Made by a program: the position numbers and the translations under genes. From NCBI RefSeq assembly GCF_023571765.1, contig NZ_JAMJXC010000015.1:62001-126000 (forward strand): a DNA stretch of 64,000 nucleotides, in the 5' to 3' direction. The notes below the pieces were generated by a model, which was not told the origin of the DNA, did no database searches, and saw only the letters and a list, made by a program, of their open reading frames with translations. The stretch comes from Xanthobacter aminoxidans (GTDB lineage Bacteria > Pseudomonadota > Alphaproteobacteria > Rhizobiales > Xanthobacteraceae). Positions 27,193 to 35,788 of this stretch are shown here, in pieces; the stretch's first letter is position 1, and the number at the start of each line of letters is the position of its first letter.

Positions 27193-27216
27193 CATTGTTC
27201 ATGATTGGGAACAATG
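27193..27216. promoter_or_regulatory. LysR-type operator candidate in the hydrolase/LysR divergent gap
   Basis: Perfect 8-bp inverted repeat CATTGTTC-(8 bases)-GAACAATG ending 19 bases before the LysR ATG. LysR-type regulators bind such interrupted dyads of about 15-24 bases near their own promoter, so autoregulation and control of the divergent efflux operon are likely. Confidence 0.7.
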
Positions 27217-27235
27217 ACGCATTCAAGGGCTTCGC

Positions 27236-28156
27236 ATGGACCAGCTTGCTGCAATGCGCGCATTCACCCGGGTTGTGGAAACGGGCAGTTTCACCCGCTC
27301 CGCCGATCTCCTGAGGATGCCGAAGGCGACGCTCACCAAGCATATCCAGACGCTTGAGGGGCACCTGCAGACCCGCCTCCTCAACCGCACCACGCGCCGG
27401 GTGACGGTAACGCCGGACGGGGCGGCCTATTACGAGCGGGCGCTCGCCATTCTCCATGACATCGACGAACTGGACGGCTCCCTCTCCTCCGCGCAGGCGG
27501 TGCCGCGCGGCAAGCTGCGCATCGACATCTCGCCTTCGCTGGCGACGCGACTGCTGATGCCCGCCTTGCCGGACTTCCTGGAGCGCTATCCCGACATTGC
27601 GCTGGACGTGGGGTGCACCGACCGTCCGGTGGACCTCCTGGGCGAAAACGTGGACTGCGTGATCCGCGTCGGCGAGATCCAGGATCCGAACCTCGTGGCG
27701 CGGCGCATCGGTGTGCTGCGCTTCGTCACGGCGGCGTCGCCCGGCTATCTCGCGCGCTACGGCACGCCCCGGCATCCCCTCGATTTCGAGGAGACGCACA
27801 AGCTCATCCGCTACTTCAGCCAGCAGAGCGGGCGCTACCACCCCTTCGACTTCACGCGCGGCGACGAGGTGGTGGAGCTGACCGGGCGCTACAGCGTCGC
27901 CACCAATGACGGCAACGCCTATATCGCCGCCGCGTTGGCCGGGCTCGGCGCGGTCATGTCACCGGTGTTCCAGGTGGAGGAGCACCTCGCCTCGGGGGCG
28001 CTGGTGCCCATCCTCACCGAGTGGGCGGCCGGGGAGATGCCCATCCACGTGGTCTATCCGCCGAGCCGCCACCTCACCAGCCGGCTGCGGGTGTTCGTGG
28101 ACTGGGTGGCCGAACTCTTCGCCCGCTCCGAGGTCACGCGTCGCCGGGCGGCGTGA
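27236..28156 (+). CDS. LysR family transcriptional regulator
   Basis: 306 residues. The winged helix at 1-60 reads MDQLAAMRAFTRVVETGSFT, then SADLLRMPKATLTKHIQTLEGHLQTRLLNRTTRRVTVTPDG, the CrgA/AaeR-like subgroup. The periplasmic-binding-protein-like effector domain spans 90-295 (GKLRIDISPSLATRLLMPALPDFLERYP). It is divergent from the hydrolase-adaptor-RND operon with a clean dyad between, so it is probably that operon's activator or repressor. Aromatic acids are common effectors in this subgroup, but none can be assigned here. Confidence 0.93.
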   Translation: MDQLAAMRAFTRVVETGSFTRSADLLRMPKATLTKHIQTLEGHLQTRLLNRTTRRVTVTPDGAAYYERALAILHDIDELDGSLSSAQAVPRGKLRIDISPSLATRLLMPALPDFLERYPDIALDVGCTDRPVDLLGENVDCVIRVGEIQDPNLVARRIGVLRFVTAASPGYLARYGTPRHPLDFEETHKLIRYFSQQSGRYHPFDFTRGDEVVELTGRYSVATNDGNAYIAAALAGLGAVMSPVFQVEEHLASGALVPILTEWAAGEMPIHVVYPPSRHLTSRLRVFVDWVAELFARSEVTRRRAA

Positions 28157-28199
28157 GGGTGGCGCGGTCGGTGTCTTCTTTCGAGCTTCCTTTCACGCC

Positions 28200-28307
28200 G
28201 TCATCGCCCGCCTTGTGCGGGCGATCCACGGTGGGGCGAGGCGGGTGCTGGACGCCCATCATCGGACGACTGGCGGGGTGGATGGCCCGGACGAGCCGGG
28301 CCATGAC
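28200..28307. repeat. Pair of palindromic repeats in inverted orientation (BIME-like)
   Basis: Two 30-base elements, 28200-28229 and the inverted copy 28278-28307, agree at most positions (both have the form GTCAT-GCCCG-...-CGGGC-AT-CCAC). Each folds on its own: ATCGCCCG/CGGGCGAT and ATGGCCCGG/CCGGGCCAT. They fill the non-coding gap between the LysR and oxidoreductase gene ends. The arrangement is that of REP/BIME-type elements mobilised in trans. Confidence 0.75.
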
Positions 28308-28340
28308 AGTCCTGCGGGGATCGTTCGGGATGGTAATTCC

Positions 28341-29003
28341 TCAATCGTCCGAATAGCGCTGCTCGGACCACGGGTCGCCGCGCATGTGGTAGCCGCGCTC
28401 TTCCCAGAAGCCGGCCTTGTCACGGGCGATGAACTCGATGGCCTTGATCCACTTGGCGCTTTTCCAGAAATAGAGGTGCGGCACCACGAGGCGCGCGGGG
28501 GCGCCGTGTTCCTGCGTCAGCGGGCGGCCTTCCCAGCTGTGGGCGATGAGGGCGTCCTCGGAGGCGAAATCGGCCAGCAGCAGATTGGTGGTGTAGCCGT
28601 CATAGCTGTGCAGCATCACCGCCGTGGCGTGCGGGGCGGGGCGCACGGCTTCCAGCAGGTCGCGGGTGAGCACCCCTTCCCATGTATTGTCGTAGCGCGA
28701 CCAGGTGGTCACACAGTGGATGTCGCTGAGGCTGCGGCTCTGGGGCAGGGCCGAGAAGGCGGCCCAGTCCAGCGAGAGGGCGGTCTCCACCGCGCCGGTG
28801 ACATCGAGGCGGAAGGATTCCCGCGTCACCACCGGCTGGAGCCCGAGGTCGAGCACCGGCCAGTCGCGCACCAGATGCTGGCCGGGCGGCAGGCGCTCGG
28901 CATCCGGGCGGGCGATGCGGCCGGTGAGGAAGCGGCCTTCCTCGGCCCAGCGTTGCTTGGTGGTGGTGAGCTTGGTGTCGGGGGGAAGCGCGTCTTCGCT
29001 CAT
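28341..29003 (-). CDS. Sulfite oxidase-like molybdopterin oxidoreductase (YuiH type)
   Basis: 220 residues forming the bare molybdopterin-binding SUOX fold. The cofactor-ligating cysteine is in SDIHCVTTWSRYDNTWEG (C97), followed by VMLHSYDGYTTNLLLAD, HSWEGRPLTQEHGAPARLVVPHLYFWKSAKWI and the tail RGYHMRGDPWSEQRYSDD, a near-diagnostic ending for this subfamily. No Tat or Sec signal and no dimerisation or haem domain are visible, so it is cytoplasmic and its substrate is uncertain. The ATG at 29003 has GGAG 11 bases upstream; a much longer upstream frame is antisense to murB and rejected. Confidence 0.9.
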   Translation of the reverse strand: MSEDALPPDTKLTTTKQRWAEEGRFLTGRIARPDAERLPPGQHLVRDWPVLDLGLQPVVTRESFRLDVTGAVETALSLDWAAFSALPQSRSLSDIHCVTTWSRYDNTWEGVLTRDLLEAVRPAPHATAVMLHSYDGYTTNLLLADFASEDALIAHSWEGRPLTQEHGAPARLVVPHLYFWKSAKWIKAIEFIARDKAGFWEERGYHMRGDPWSEQRYSDD

Positions 29004-29123
29004 GGTGGGCAGCTCCAGGCGAACGGAGCCGCATGATGCCACGTCGACGGCTATCGGGAAATCGCCCGGCTTGCCCTGTCGCCGCATGTGTGGGAGAGGC
29101 ACGCCCGAAGGACCGGTGACACC

Positions 29124-30083
29124 ATGAGCATGGCCGAGACCGGCGGGGCGGCCCCCGCCGCATTCCCTGATCTTCTGCCCGCCTTGCGGCCGCTCCTGCC
29201 GGACCTGCGCGGCACGCTGAACGCCAATGCGCCGCTTGCCGATTTCACCTGGTTCCGCGTCGGTGGCCCCGCCCAGCTCCTGTTCCTGCCGGCCGATGCC
29301 GACGACCTCGCCTGTTTTCTGTCCCACATCCCGGCTGATCTTCCGGTGACGGTGATCGGCCTCGGCTCCAATCTCATCGTGCGCGATGGCGGTGTGCCCG
29401 GCATCGTGATCCGTCTCGGCCGTGGCTTCACCGACGTGAGCGTCGATGGCACGCGCATCGTCGCCGGCACCGGCGTGCCGGATGTGAAGGTGGCGCGCGC
29501 GGCGGCGGATGCGGGGCTTGCCGGCTTCTCCTTCCTGCGCGGCATTCCCGGCGCCATCGGCGGTGCCCTGCGCATGAACGGCGGCGCCTATGGCGGCGAG
29601 ACCAAGGACGTGCTGGTGGAGGCGGAAGGCGTCACCCGCGCCGGCGCGAAGGTGCGGTTCACCAATGCGGAGATGGGATTCACCTACCGCCATTGCGGCG
29701 TGCCGGATGACGTGATCTTCACCCGCGCCACCTTCGAGGGCCGCCCCGGGGATCCCGCGGAGATCGCCGCCGAGATGGCCAAGATCACCGAGAGCCGGGA
29801 GGCGACCCAGCCCATCAAGAGCCGCACCGGCGGCTCCACCTTCAAGAACCCGCCGGGGACCAGCGCCTGGAAGCTGGTGGACGCCGCCGGCTGCCGGGGG
29901 CTCACCATCGGCCGTGCGCAGGTGTCGGAGCTGCACACCAATTTCCTCATCAACCTCGGTGGCGCCACGGCGGCGGAGATCGAGGGGCTGGGCGAAGAGG
30001 TGCGCCGGCGGGTGAAGGACAATTCCGGCGTGACGCTGGAGTGGGAGATCAAGCGCATCGGGCTTCCGCTCTCCCCCGTCTGA
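29124..30083 (+). CDS. murB: UDP-N-acetylenolpyruvoylglucosamine reductase
   Basis: 319 residues. The FAD-binding part has [16 protein letters not shown] and [12 protein letters not shown], then [20 protein letters not shown]. The catalytic region has [13 protein letters not shown] (active-site serine in GSTFKN) and the C-terminal [20 protein letters not shown]. This is the type II MurB pattern. It reduces UDP-GlcNAc-enolpyruvate to UDP-MurNAc with NADPH in the cytoplasm. AAGGA lies upstream of the ATG at 29124. It opens the dcw gene run here; murC, its usual upstream neighbour, is not present. Confidence 0.96.
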   Translation: MSMAETGGAAPAAFPDLLPALRPLLPDLRGTLNANAPLADFTWFRVGGPAQLLFLPADADDLACFLSHIPADLPVTVIGLGSNLIVRDGGVPGIVIRLGRGFTDVSVDGTRIVAGTGVPDVKVARAAADAGLAGFSFLRGIPGAIGGALRMNGGAYGGETKDVLVEAEGVTRAGAKVRFTNAEMGFTYRHCGVPDDVIFTRATFEGRPGDPAEIAAEMAKITESREATQPIKSRTGGSTFKNPPGTSAWKLVDAAGCRGLTIGRAQVSELHTNFLINLGGATAAEIEGLGEEVRRRVKDNSGVTLEWEIKRIGLPLSPV

Positions 30084-30189
30084 GCCATTAGCAAAACCTA
30101 AAACCGGACCGCGCCATGGTGCTGGCGCAAAGCTGCTCTCTTCAGAGCAGGCGCCGGCGCGCGCCGGTAACGGAACGGGAATGACGTCG

Positions 30190-31110
30190 ATGGCCAAACA
30201 CGTGGCGGTGCTGATGGGCGGATGGTCCTCCGAGCGGGAGGTATCGCTCAATTCGGGCGCCGCCTGCGCCGCCGCCCTGGAAGGCGCCGGCTACCGCGTG
30301 ACGCCCGTCGATGTGGGCCGCGATGTCGCCGAGGTGCTGGCGCGCCTCAAGCCGGACGTGGTGTTCAACGTGCTGCACGGCGCGCCGGGCGAGGACGGCA
30401 CCATCCAGGGCATCCTCGAAATCCTGCGCATTCCCTACAGCCATTCCGGCGTACTGGCCTCGGCGCTGGCCATGGACAAGGCACAGGCGCGCATCATGCT
30501 GGCCGCGGCCGGCGTGCCGGTGGCCAAGGGCGGGCTGGTCAGCCGTGCCGCGGCCGCCAAGGCCCATGCCATGGAACGGCCCTACGTGCTGAAGCCCAAT
30601 ACCGGCGGCTCCAGCGTCGGCGTCTTCATCGTGCGCGAGGACCAGGAGCACCCGCCGCAGGAATTGACGCGCGAGGACTGGACCCTCGGTGAAAATCTTC
30701 TTGTGGAGGAATTTATTGCCGGGCTCGAGCTGACCTGCGCCGTGATGGGCGACAAAGTCTTCGATGTCATTGAAATCGAATCGACCCAGGCGTTTTACGA
30801 TTACGAAAGCAAGTATGCACCGGGCGGCTCTCGTCACATCCTTCCCGCGCGCATTTTACCCGAAATTTACCAACGGGTGCAGATGTTAAGCCTCACGGCG
30901 CATCGAGCTCTCGGGTGCCGGGGGGTGTCGCGGAGCGATTTTCGCTTCGACCCGTCGAAGGGCGATGCCTCTGGCCTCGTCTGTCTCGAGGTCAACACCC
31001 AGCCCGGCATGACGCGGACGTCTCTGGTGCCAGAACTGGCCGCTCACGCGGGCATCTCATTCGGCGAGCTTGTGACATGGATGGTGGAGGACGCGTCGCT
31101 GGATCGCTAG
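30190..31110 (+). CDS. ddl: D-alanine--D-alanine ligase
   Basis: 306 residues, ATP-grasp enzyme of DdlB size. N-terminal HVAVLMGGWSSEREVSLNSG is typical, followed by VVFNVLHGAPGEDGTIQGIL (substrate-binding), KPNTGGSSVGVFIV (ATP-grasp lysine/glycine loop) and CRGVSRSDFRFD plus CLEVNTQPGMTRTSLVPE (Mg/ATP site and D-Ala binding). It joins two D-Ala for the peptidoglycan stem. An in-frame ATG at 30181 would add three residues. A small hairpin CTGCTCT/AGAGCAG lies at 30133-30150 in the 106-base gap after murB. It overlaps the start of ftsQ. Confidence 0.96.
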   Translation: MAKHVAVLMGGWSSEREVSLNSGAACAAALEGAGYRVTPVDVGRDVAEVLARLKPDVVFNVLHGAPGEDGTIQGILEILRIPYSHSGVLASALAMDKAQARIMLAAAGVPVAKGGLVSRAAAAKAHAMERPYVLKPNTGGSSVGVFIVREDQEHPPQELTREDWTLGENLLVEEFIAGLELTCAVMGDKVFDVIEIESTQAFYDYESKYAPGGSRHILPARILPEIYQRVQMLSLTAHRALGCRGVSRSDFRFDPSKGDASGLVCLEVNTQPGMTRTSLVPELAAHAGISFGELVTWMVEDASLDR

Positions 31111-32105
31111 GACCCCGCCCCGGCGCGGGCAGGCGACCCCCGCAGCGCCCCGGTGCAGGCTATGGGGCAAGGCCCGATGCCGCGCCCCGCGCCCCTGCGC
31201 CGCCCCCCGGGCGGCACAAGCGCCTCGCCATCGATCCCCGGCCCGCCAGCCGCCTCGCGCTTTTCCTGCGCCGCCTGTCGGTGCGCATGTCCACCTCGCG
31301 CCTCGGCCGGCGCAGCGCCAGTCTCCTCGCCATCGCGGTGATCGGAGGCTTCTCCGCCTACGGCACCGTGCTCGGCGGCCATGTGGAGGAGGCGAAGGGC
31401 ATCGCCATCGACGTGGCGGACGCCGCCGGCAACCTCGCCGGCTTCAAGGTGAAGGAAGTCAACATCTCCGGGCACAATCACGTCACGCCCGCGCAGATCC
31501 TGGAGACGGCGGGCATCAAGTCCTCCACCTCCATCCTGTTCCTGAACGCGGACGAGATGCGCGCCCGGCTCGAATCGCTGCCGTGGATCGCCAGCGCCAG
31601 CGTGCGCAAGTTCTATCCCGACCGGATCGAGATCGCGGTCTCCGAGCGTCAGGCCTATGCGCTCTGGCAGATCAACGGCGAACTCAAGGTGATCGCCCGC
31701 GACGGCACGCCCATCGCACCCTATTCGGACGATCCGCGCTACGTGCAGCTGCCCATCGTGGTGGGTGAAGGCGCGCAGAATCATGTGGGCGAGATCGTCG
31801 ATGTCCTCGCCCGCCTGCCCGCCCTCAAGGAGCAGGTGCGCGCCGCCATCTTCGTCGCGGAGCGACGCTGGACGCTGAAGACGCGCAACGGCATCGACGT
31901 GCGCCTGCCGGAAGAGAATCTGGAGGGGGCTCTCGTCGCCCTCATGGACCTCGACCGCGAGAAGAAACTGCTCAGCCGCGACATCACCATCGTCGACCTC
32001 CGCCTGCCGGATCGCGTGGTGGTGCGCCAGTCCGACGCTGCTGCCGCCGCCCGTGCCGAAATGCTCAAGGCCCGCGCCAAGTCAAAGAAGGGAGGCCCCG
32101 CATGA
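31077..32105 (+). CDS. ftsQ: Cell division protein FtsQ
   Basis: 342 residues with the chosen ATG at 31077, which overlaps ddl by 34 bases and gives MDGGGR at the N-terminus. A ~90-residue Arg/Pro-rich cytoplasmic leader is followed by one membrane helix (LLAIAVIGGFSAYGTVLGG). A POTRA domain follows (FKVKEVNISGHNHVTPAQIL ... SLPWIASASVRKFYPDRIEI), then the FtsQ beta domain. It recruits FtsB/FtsL at the septum. The start is the least certain point: there is no later ATG until just before the membrane helix, which would remove the leader. Its stop overlaps the ftsA start by four bases. Confidence 0.92.
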   Translation: MDGGGRVAGSLGPRPGAGRRPPQRPGAGYGARPDAAPRAPAPPPGRHKRLAIDPRPASRLALFLRRLSVRMSTSRLGRRSASLLAIAVIGGFSAYGTVLGGHVEEAKGIAIDVADAAGNLAGFKVKEVNISGHNHVTPAQILETAGIKSSTSILFLNADEMRARLESLPWIASASVRKFYPDRIEIAVSERQAYALWQINGELKVIARDGTPIAPYSDDPRYVQLPIVVGEGAQNHVGEIVDVLARLPALKEQVRAAIFVAERRWTLKTRNGIDVRLPEENLEGALVALMDLDREKKLLSRDITIVDLRLPDRVVVRQSDAAAAARAEMLKARAKSKKGGPA

Positions 32106-33427
32106 GGGGACGGCTCGCCCAGGGCTTCGCACCCAAGATGCGCCCGCTGCCGCCGAAGAAGGGCGGCATCGTCGGGGTGCTGGACATCGGCACCAGCAAG
32201 GTGGTCTGCGCCATCGCCCGCCTGAAGCCGCGCGGCGCATCGGACGTGCTGACGCGCCGTACCCACGCCATCGACGTGCTCGGCATCGGCCACACCCGCG
32301 CCCACGGCATCAAGGGTGGTGCGGTGGTGGACATGGCCAAGGCGGAACTCGCCATCCGCCAGGCGGTGGACATGGCCGAGCGCGCCTCGGGCGTGCAGAT
32401 CGCCTCGGTGGTGGTCGGCGTTTCCGGCGGCCGGCTTGCCTCCCAGCATTACGAGGCCGCGGTGCGCCTCTCCGCCCCGGCGGTGGAGGAATTCGACATC
32501 CGCCGCGTGCTGGAAGCCGCCTCCACCTACGCGGTGGGCGACGGCCGCGCCGTGATGCACGCGCTGCCGGTGGGCTATTCGCTGGACGGCCGGCGCGGCA
32601 TCGGTGAGCCGTGCGGCATGCTTGGGCGCGAACTCGGCGCCGACATGCATGTCATCACCGCCGACCTCACCGCGCTGAAGAATCTCGTGCTGTGCGTCGA
32701 GCGCTGCCATCTCTCCATCGAGGCCATGGTAGCGGCGCCCTATGCGGCGGCGCTCTCCTCGCTCACCGACGACGAGATGGAACTGGGCGTCACCCTCATC
32801 GACATGGGGGCTGGCACCACCACCTTCTCCATCGTCGCCGGCGGCCATTGTCTCTACGTGGACGGCGTGGCGCTGGGCGGCCAGCACATCACCAACGATG
32901 TCGCCCGCGGGATGCCCGCGCGGCTCGCCGATGCCGAGCGCCTGAAGGCGCTGCACGGGGCCGTGGTGGCGGTCTCCTCCGACGACCACGACATGCTGAC
33001 TGTGCCGCCCCTGTCGGGTGATTCGCGCGACCAGCCGCACATGGTTCCCAAGTCCCGGCTCGTCACCATCGTGAAGCCGCGGGCGGAGGAAATCGTCGAA
33101 CTGTTGCGCGATCGCCTCAGGGCCTCCGGCCATGCCGGGGATGCCGGCCGGCGCATCGTGCTCACCGGCGGCGCGGCGCAGCTTCAGGGGCTTGCCGATC
33201 TCGTGGCGCGGGTCATCGGCCCGCAGGTCAGAATCGGCCGCCCGCTTGGCGTTTCCCGTCTTCCCGAGGCGGCGCGTGGCGCGGCCTTCGCGGTGACGGC
33301 AGGTCTTCTCGTCTATCCGCAGGTGGCAGGGCTCGAACACTTCGAGCCGCGCCGGCGGCAGGCGGCAGTGGGCGAGGGACCGGGCTATTTCGGTCGCGTT
33401 GGCCGCTGGCTGAAGGACAGCTTTTAG
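32102..33427 (+). CDS. ftsA: Cell division protein FtsA
   Basis: 441 residues of the actin-like FtsA family: phosphate-1 loop GVLDIGTSKVVCAIARLKP (near residue 20), inserted 1C domain, phosphate-2 TLIDMGAGTTTFSI, connecting segment QHITNDVARGM and adenosine motif IVLTGGAAQLQGL. The last residues FGRVGRWLKDSF form the amphipathic helix that attaches FtsA to the membrane. It tethers FtsZ filaments. It starts within ATGA overlapping the ftsQ stop, which indicates translational coupling. Confidence 0.97.
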   Translation: MRGRLAQGFAPKMRPLPPKKGGIVGVLDIGTSKVVCAIARLKPRGASDVLTRRTHAIDVLGIGHTRAHGIKGGAVVDMAKAELAIRQAVDMAERASGVQIASVVVGVSGGRLASQHYEAAVRLSAPAVEEFDIRRVLEAASTYAVGDGRAVMHALPVGYSLDGRRGIGEPCGMLGRELGADMHVITADLTALKNLVLCVERCHLSIEAMVAAPYAAALSSLTDDEMELGVTLIDMGAGTTTFSIVAGGHCLYVDGVALGGQHITNDVARGMPARLADAERLKALHGAVVAVSSDDHDMLTVPPLSGDSRDQPHMVPKSRLVTIVKPRAEEIVELLRDRLRASGHAGDAGRRIVLTGGAAQLQGLADLVARVIGPQVRIGRPLGVSRLPEAARGAAFAVTAGLLVYPQVAGLEHFEPRRRQAAVGEGPGYFGRVGRWLKDSF

Positions 33428-33512
33428 ACATGGTTAACGAAAGCTGCCGTAACAAAGAGGTCATCAAGGATTCGCGAGCGGCGGACAGGGCCGATCGGGA
33501 CGGAGCAATAGC

Positions 33513-35297
33513 ATGACGATCAACCTTCAGATGCCCGACATTCGTGAGCTTCGTCCCCGGATCACGGTGTTCGGTGTGGGCGGCGCCGGCGGCAACGCCG
33601 TTAACAACATGATCACCTCCGGGCTCCACGGCGTGGAGTTCGTGGTGGCGAACACCGATGCCCAGGCCCTCGCCCTCACCAAGGCCGAGCGCGTGGTGCA
33701 GATGGGCGTGGCGGTGACCGAGGGTCTCGGCGCCGGCTCCCAGCCCGAGGTCGGCCGCGCCGCCGCCGAGGAAGTCATCGACGAGATCCGCGATCACCTG
33801 TCCGGCTCGCACATGGTGTTCATCACCGCCGGCATGGGCGGTGGCACCGGCACCGGCGCTGCCCCCGTGGTGGCTCGCGCGGCCCGCGAGCTCGGCATCC
33901 TGACCGTCGGCGTGGTGACCAAGCCCTTCCACTTCGAAGGCCAGCGCCGCATGCGCGTCGCCGAGCACGGCATCAGCGAGCTGCAGAAGAGCGTCGACAC
34001 CCTCATCGTCATCCCGAACCAGAACCTGTTCCGGGTGGCGAACGAGAAGACCACCTTCGCCGACGCCTTCGCCATGGCCGACCAGGTGCTCTATTCGGGC
34101 GTCGCCTGCATCACCGACCTGATGGTGAAGGAAGGCCTCATCAACCTCGACTTCGCCGACGTGCGCGCCGTGATGCGCGACATGGGCAAGGCCATGATGG
34201 GCACGGGCGAAGCCTCCGGCGACAAGCGCGCCATCCAGGCCGCCGAGGCCGCCATCGCCAACCCGCTGCTGGACGAGACCTCCATGCGCGGCGCCGGCGG
34301 GCTGCTGATCTCCATCACCGGCGGCAAGGACATGACCCTGTTCGAGGTCGACGAGGCGGCGACCCGCATCCGCGAGGAAGTGGACCCCGACGCCAACATC
34401 ATCCTCGGCGCGACCTTCGACGAGATGCTCGACGGCATCATCCGCGTCTCGGTGGTGGCCACCGGCATCGACCCGGCGGTGATCCCCGAGCAGCTGCAGC
34501 CGGTCGCCGACCGCTTCCCCGATCTGGGTGGTCGCAAGATCTCCAACGCCGGCCGGGCTGCCGTCGAGGCCACCCGCGAGGCGCAGATCCGCAGCGCCGT
34601 GGCCGCGATCCAGGCCGAAGACCTGATCGCCATGGAAGACGCCGCCCAGAAGGGACAGGCGCCGCAGGCCTATGCGCCCCAGGCCTATGCCCCGCCGGCT
34701 CAGTCCCAGCAGGCCCCGGCCGACCGCGCCGTCGCCATCGACGACGTGACCATCCGCACCGCGCCGCCCAAGCCCACCTATTTCGCCGAGCCGGAGCCCG
34801 CGCCCCAGCCCGCGCCGATGGTGGAGGACGAGTTCGCCCCCTACATCCCGCCGGCCGGCCAGCGTCCGCGTTCCCCGCGCATGCCCCGCGTCGACGAGCT
34901 GCCGCTGCCCGCGCAGAACCAGATCCGCGCCCAGCGGGGCGAGCCGCCGGTGGAGCAGGCCCAGCCGGACAAGAAGCGCATGACGCTGCTGCAGCGCCTC
35001 GCCCACGTCGGTCGCCGCGAGGAGCCGGAACCCGAGCCCGCGCGCCGCGAGCAGCCCAGCATGCGCGCTCCCGAGCGCCGTCCCGAGCAGCAGCGTCCCG
35101 ATCCCCGCGCCGAAGGCCGTGGCGAGCCGCGCGATGCCCGCCCGACCATGCCCCCGCGCGGCGGTGAGCCGCCGGTGTCCGAGTTCGCCAAGCGTCCGCC
35201 CATGCGTCCGGCCGCCGAGGTGCCCTCGCGTCCCGGCCCGCACCATGACGACGACCAGCTGGAAATCCCGGCCTTCCTGCGCCGTCAGGCGAACTGA
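33513..35297 (+). CDS. ftsZ: Cell division GTPase FtsZ (long alphaproteobacterial form)
   Basis: 594 residues, against ~385 in E. coli. Residues 1-320 are the tubulin-like GTPase core with [16 protein letters not shown], the G-box [14 protein letters not shown] and [11 protein letters not shown]-like T7 ([11 protein letters not shown]). A ~260-residue Pro/Ala/Arg-rich linker follows, including a duplicated QAYAP unit near residue 385. The conserved C-terminal peptide is [10 protein letters not shown], the site bound by FtsA. Such long linkers are normal in Hyphomicrobiales FtsZ. It has its own 85-base upstream gap and probably an extra promoter. Confidence 0.98.
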   Translation: MTINLQMPDIRELRPRITVFGVGGAGGNAVNNMITSGLHGVEFVVANTDAQALALTKAERVVQMGVAVTEGLGAGSQPEVGRAAAEEVIDEIRDHLSGSHMVFITAGMGGGTGTGAAPVVARAARELGILTVGVVTKPFHFEGQRRMRVAEHGISELQKSVDTLIVIPNQNLFRVANEKTTFADAFAMADQVLYSGVACITDLMVKEGLINLDFADVRAVMRDMGKAMMGTGEASGDKRAIQAAEAAIANPLLDETSMRGAGGLLISITGGKDMTLFEVDEAATRIREEVDPDANIILGATFDEMLDGIIRVSVVATGIDPAVIPEQLQPVADRFPDLGGRKISNAGRAAVEATREAQIRSAVAAIQAEDLIAMEDAAQKGQAPQAYAPQAYAPPAQSQQAPADRAVAIDDVTIRTAPPKPTYFAEPEPAPQPAPMVEDEFAPYIPPAGQRPRSPRMPRVDELPLPAQNQIRAQRGEPPVEQAQPDKKRMTLLQRLAHVGRREEPEPEPARREQPSMRAPERRPEQQRPDPRAEGRGEPRDARPTMPPRGGEPPVSEFAKRPPMRPAAEVPSRPGPHHDDDQLEIPAFLRRQAN

Positions 35298-35788
35298 GGT
35301 CCGGCGAACGGACGTTCGATGAAAGTTCGGCCGGCGCCGGTCTCCCCGGTGCCGGCTGCCGGCCCCCCTGCCGCCCTTTTCGCGGCCAATCCGCGGCAAC
35401 CGATTTGCTCGCCCACGGGCGGCTTCGAGACGCCCGGACCCTGTGGCTTTCGCGCCACATCTCTCCCGATTCGATTGCCCGGGACCCTCCGAACGGCTGT
35501 AACAGAGGCCTGTCCGGCGCCCTGAAACTTGCCACTAACTATTTGATAGTTAATCAGAAATTGAGAAAGGGCGTTCGTAACAGAGGGTAAGCAAGCGTGA
35601 TTTGGCGTCACCCCCCGTGACGACTAGGGTGCACCCATCCTGAGGGACCGACTCGCCGACCGTGTTGACAATTTCTTTGTACAACCGGGGCGAAAGTTGG
35701 GACCCAAGGTGAAGGTTTGAGGGAAGGAGTGCGGCAGGCGGGACACACCCGTTAGCCGGAAACTTCCCCGAAACGGGACGCACCAAAG
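35298..35788. other. 491-base ftsZ-lpxC intergenic region
   Basis: No convincing gene. It holds a GC-rich hairpin at 35330-35356 (11-bp arms GCCGGCGCCGG / CCGGTGCCGGC, one G-T-type mismatch) that may end ftsZ transcription. An AT-rich island contains a perfect dyad TAACTAT-TTG-ATAGTTA at 35536-35552. Overlapping it is a CtrA-like site TTAA-N7-TTGA at 35550-35564 (7 of 8 consensus bases). A TTGACA hexamer at 35665-35670 could be the lpxC -35 element, but no good -10 is spaced from it. Confidence 0.5.

Noticed and set aside
29004-30251. N-terminal extension of the molybdopterin oxidoreductase through murB
   Set aside because: The extra ~410 residues are antisense to murB; the ATG at 29003 has a ribosome site and yields the family-length protein.
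33428-33512. Possible CtrA site GTTAAC...GTAAC before ftsZ
   Set aside because: The two half sites are not spaced by seven bases, so the match to the CtrA consensus is poor.
33228-35399. Long minus-strand open frame opposite ftsZ
   Set aside because: Antisense shadow of ftsZ, made of Gly/His/Val-rich low-complexity residues with no recognisable domain.
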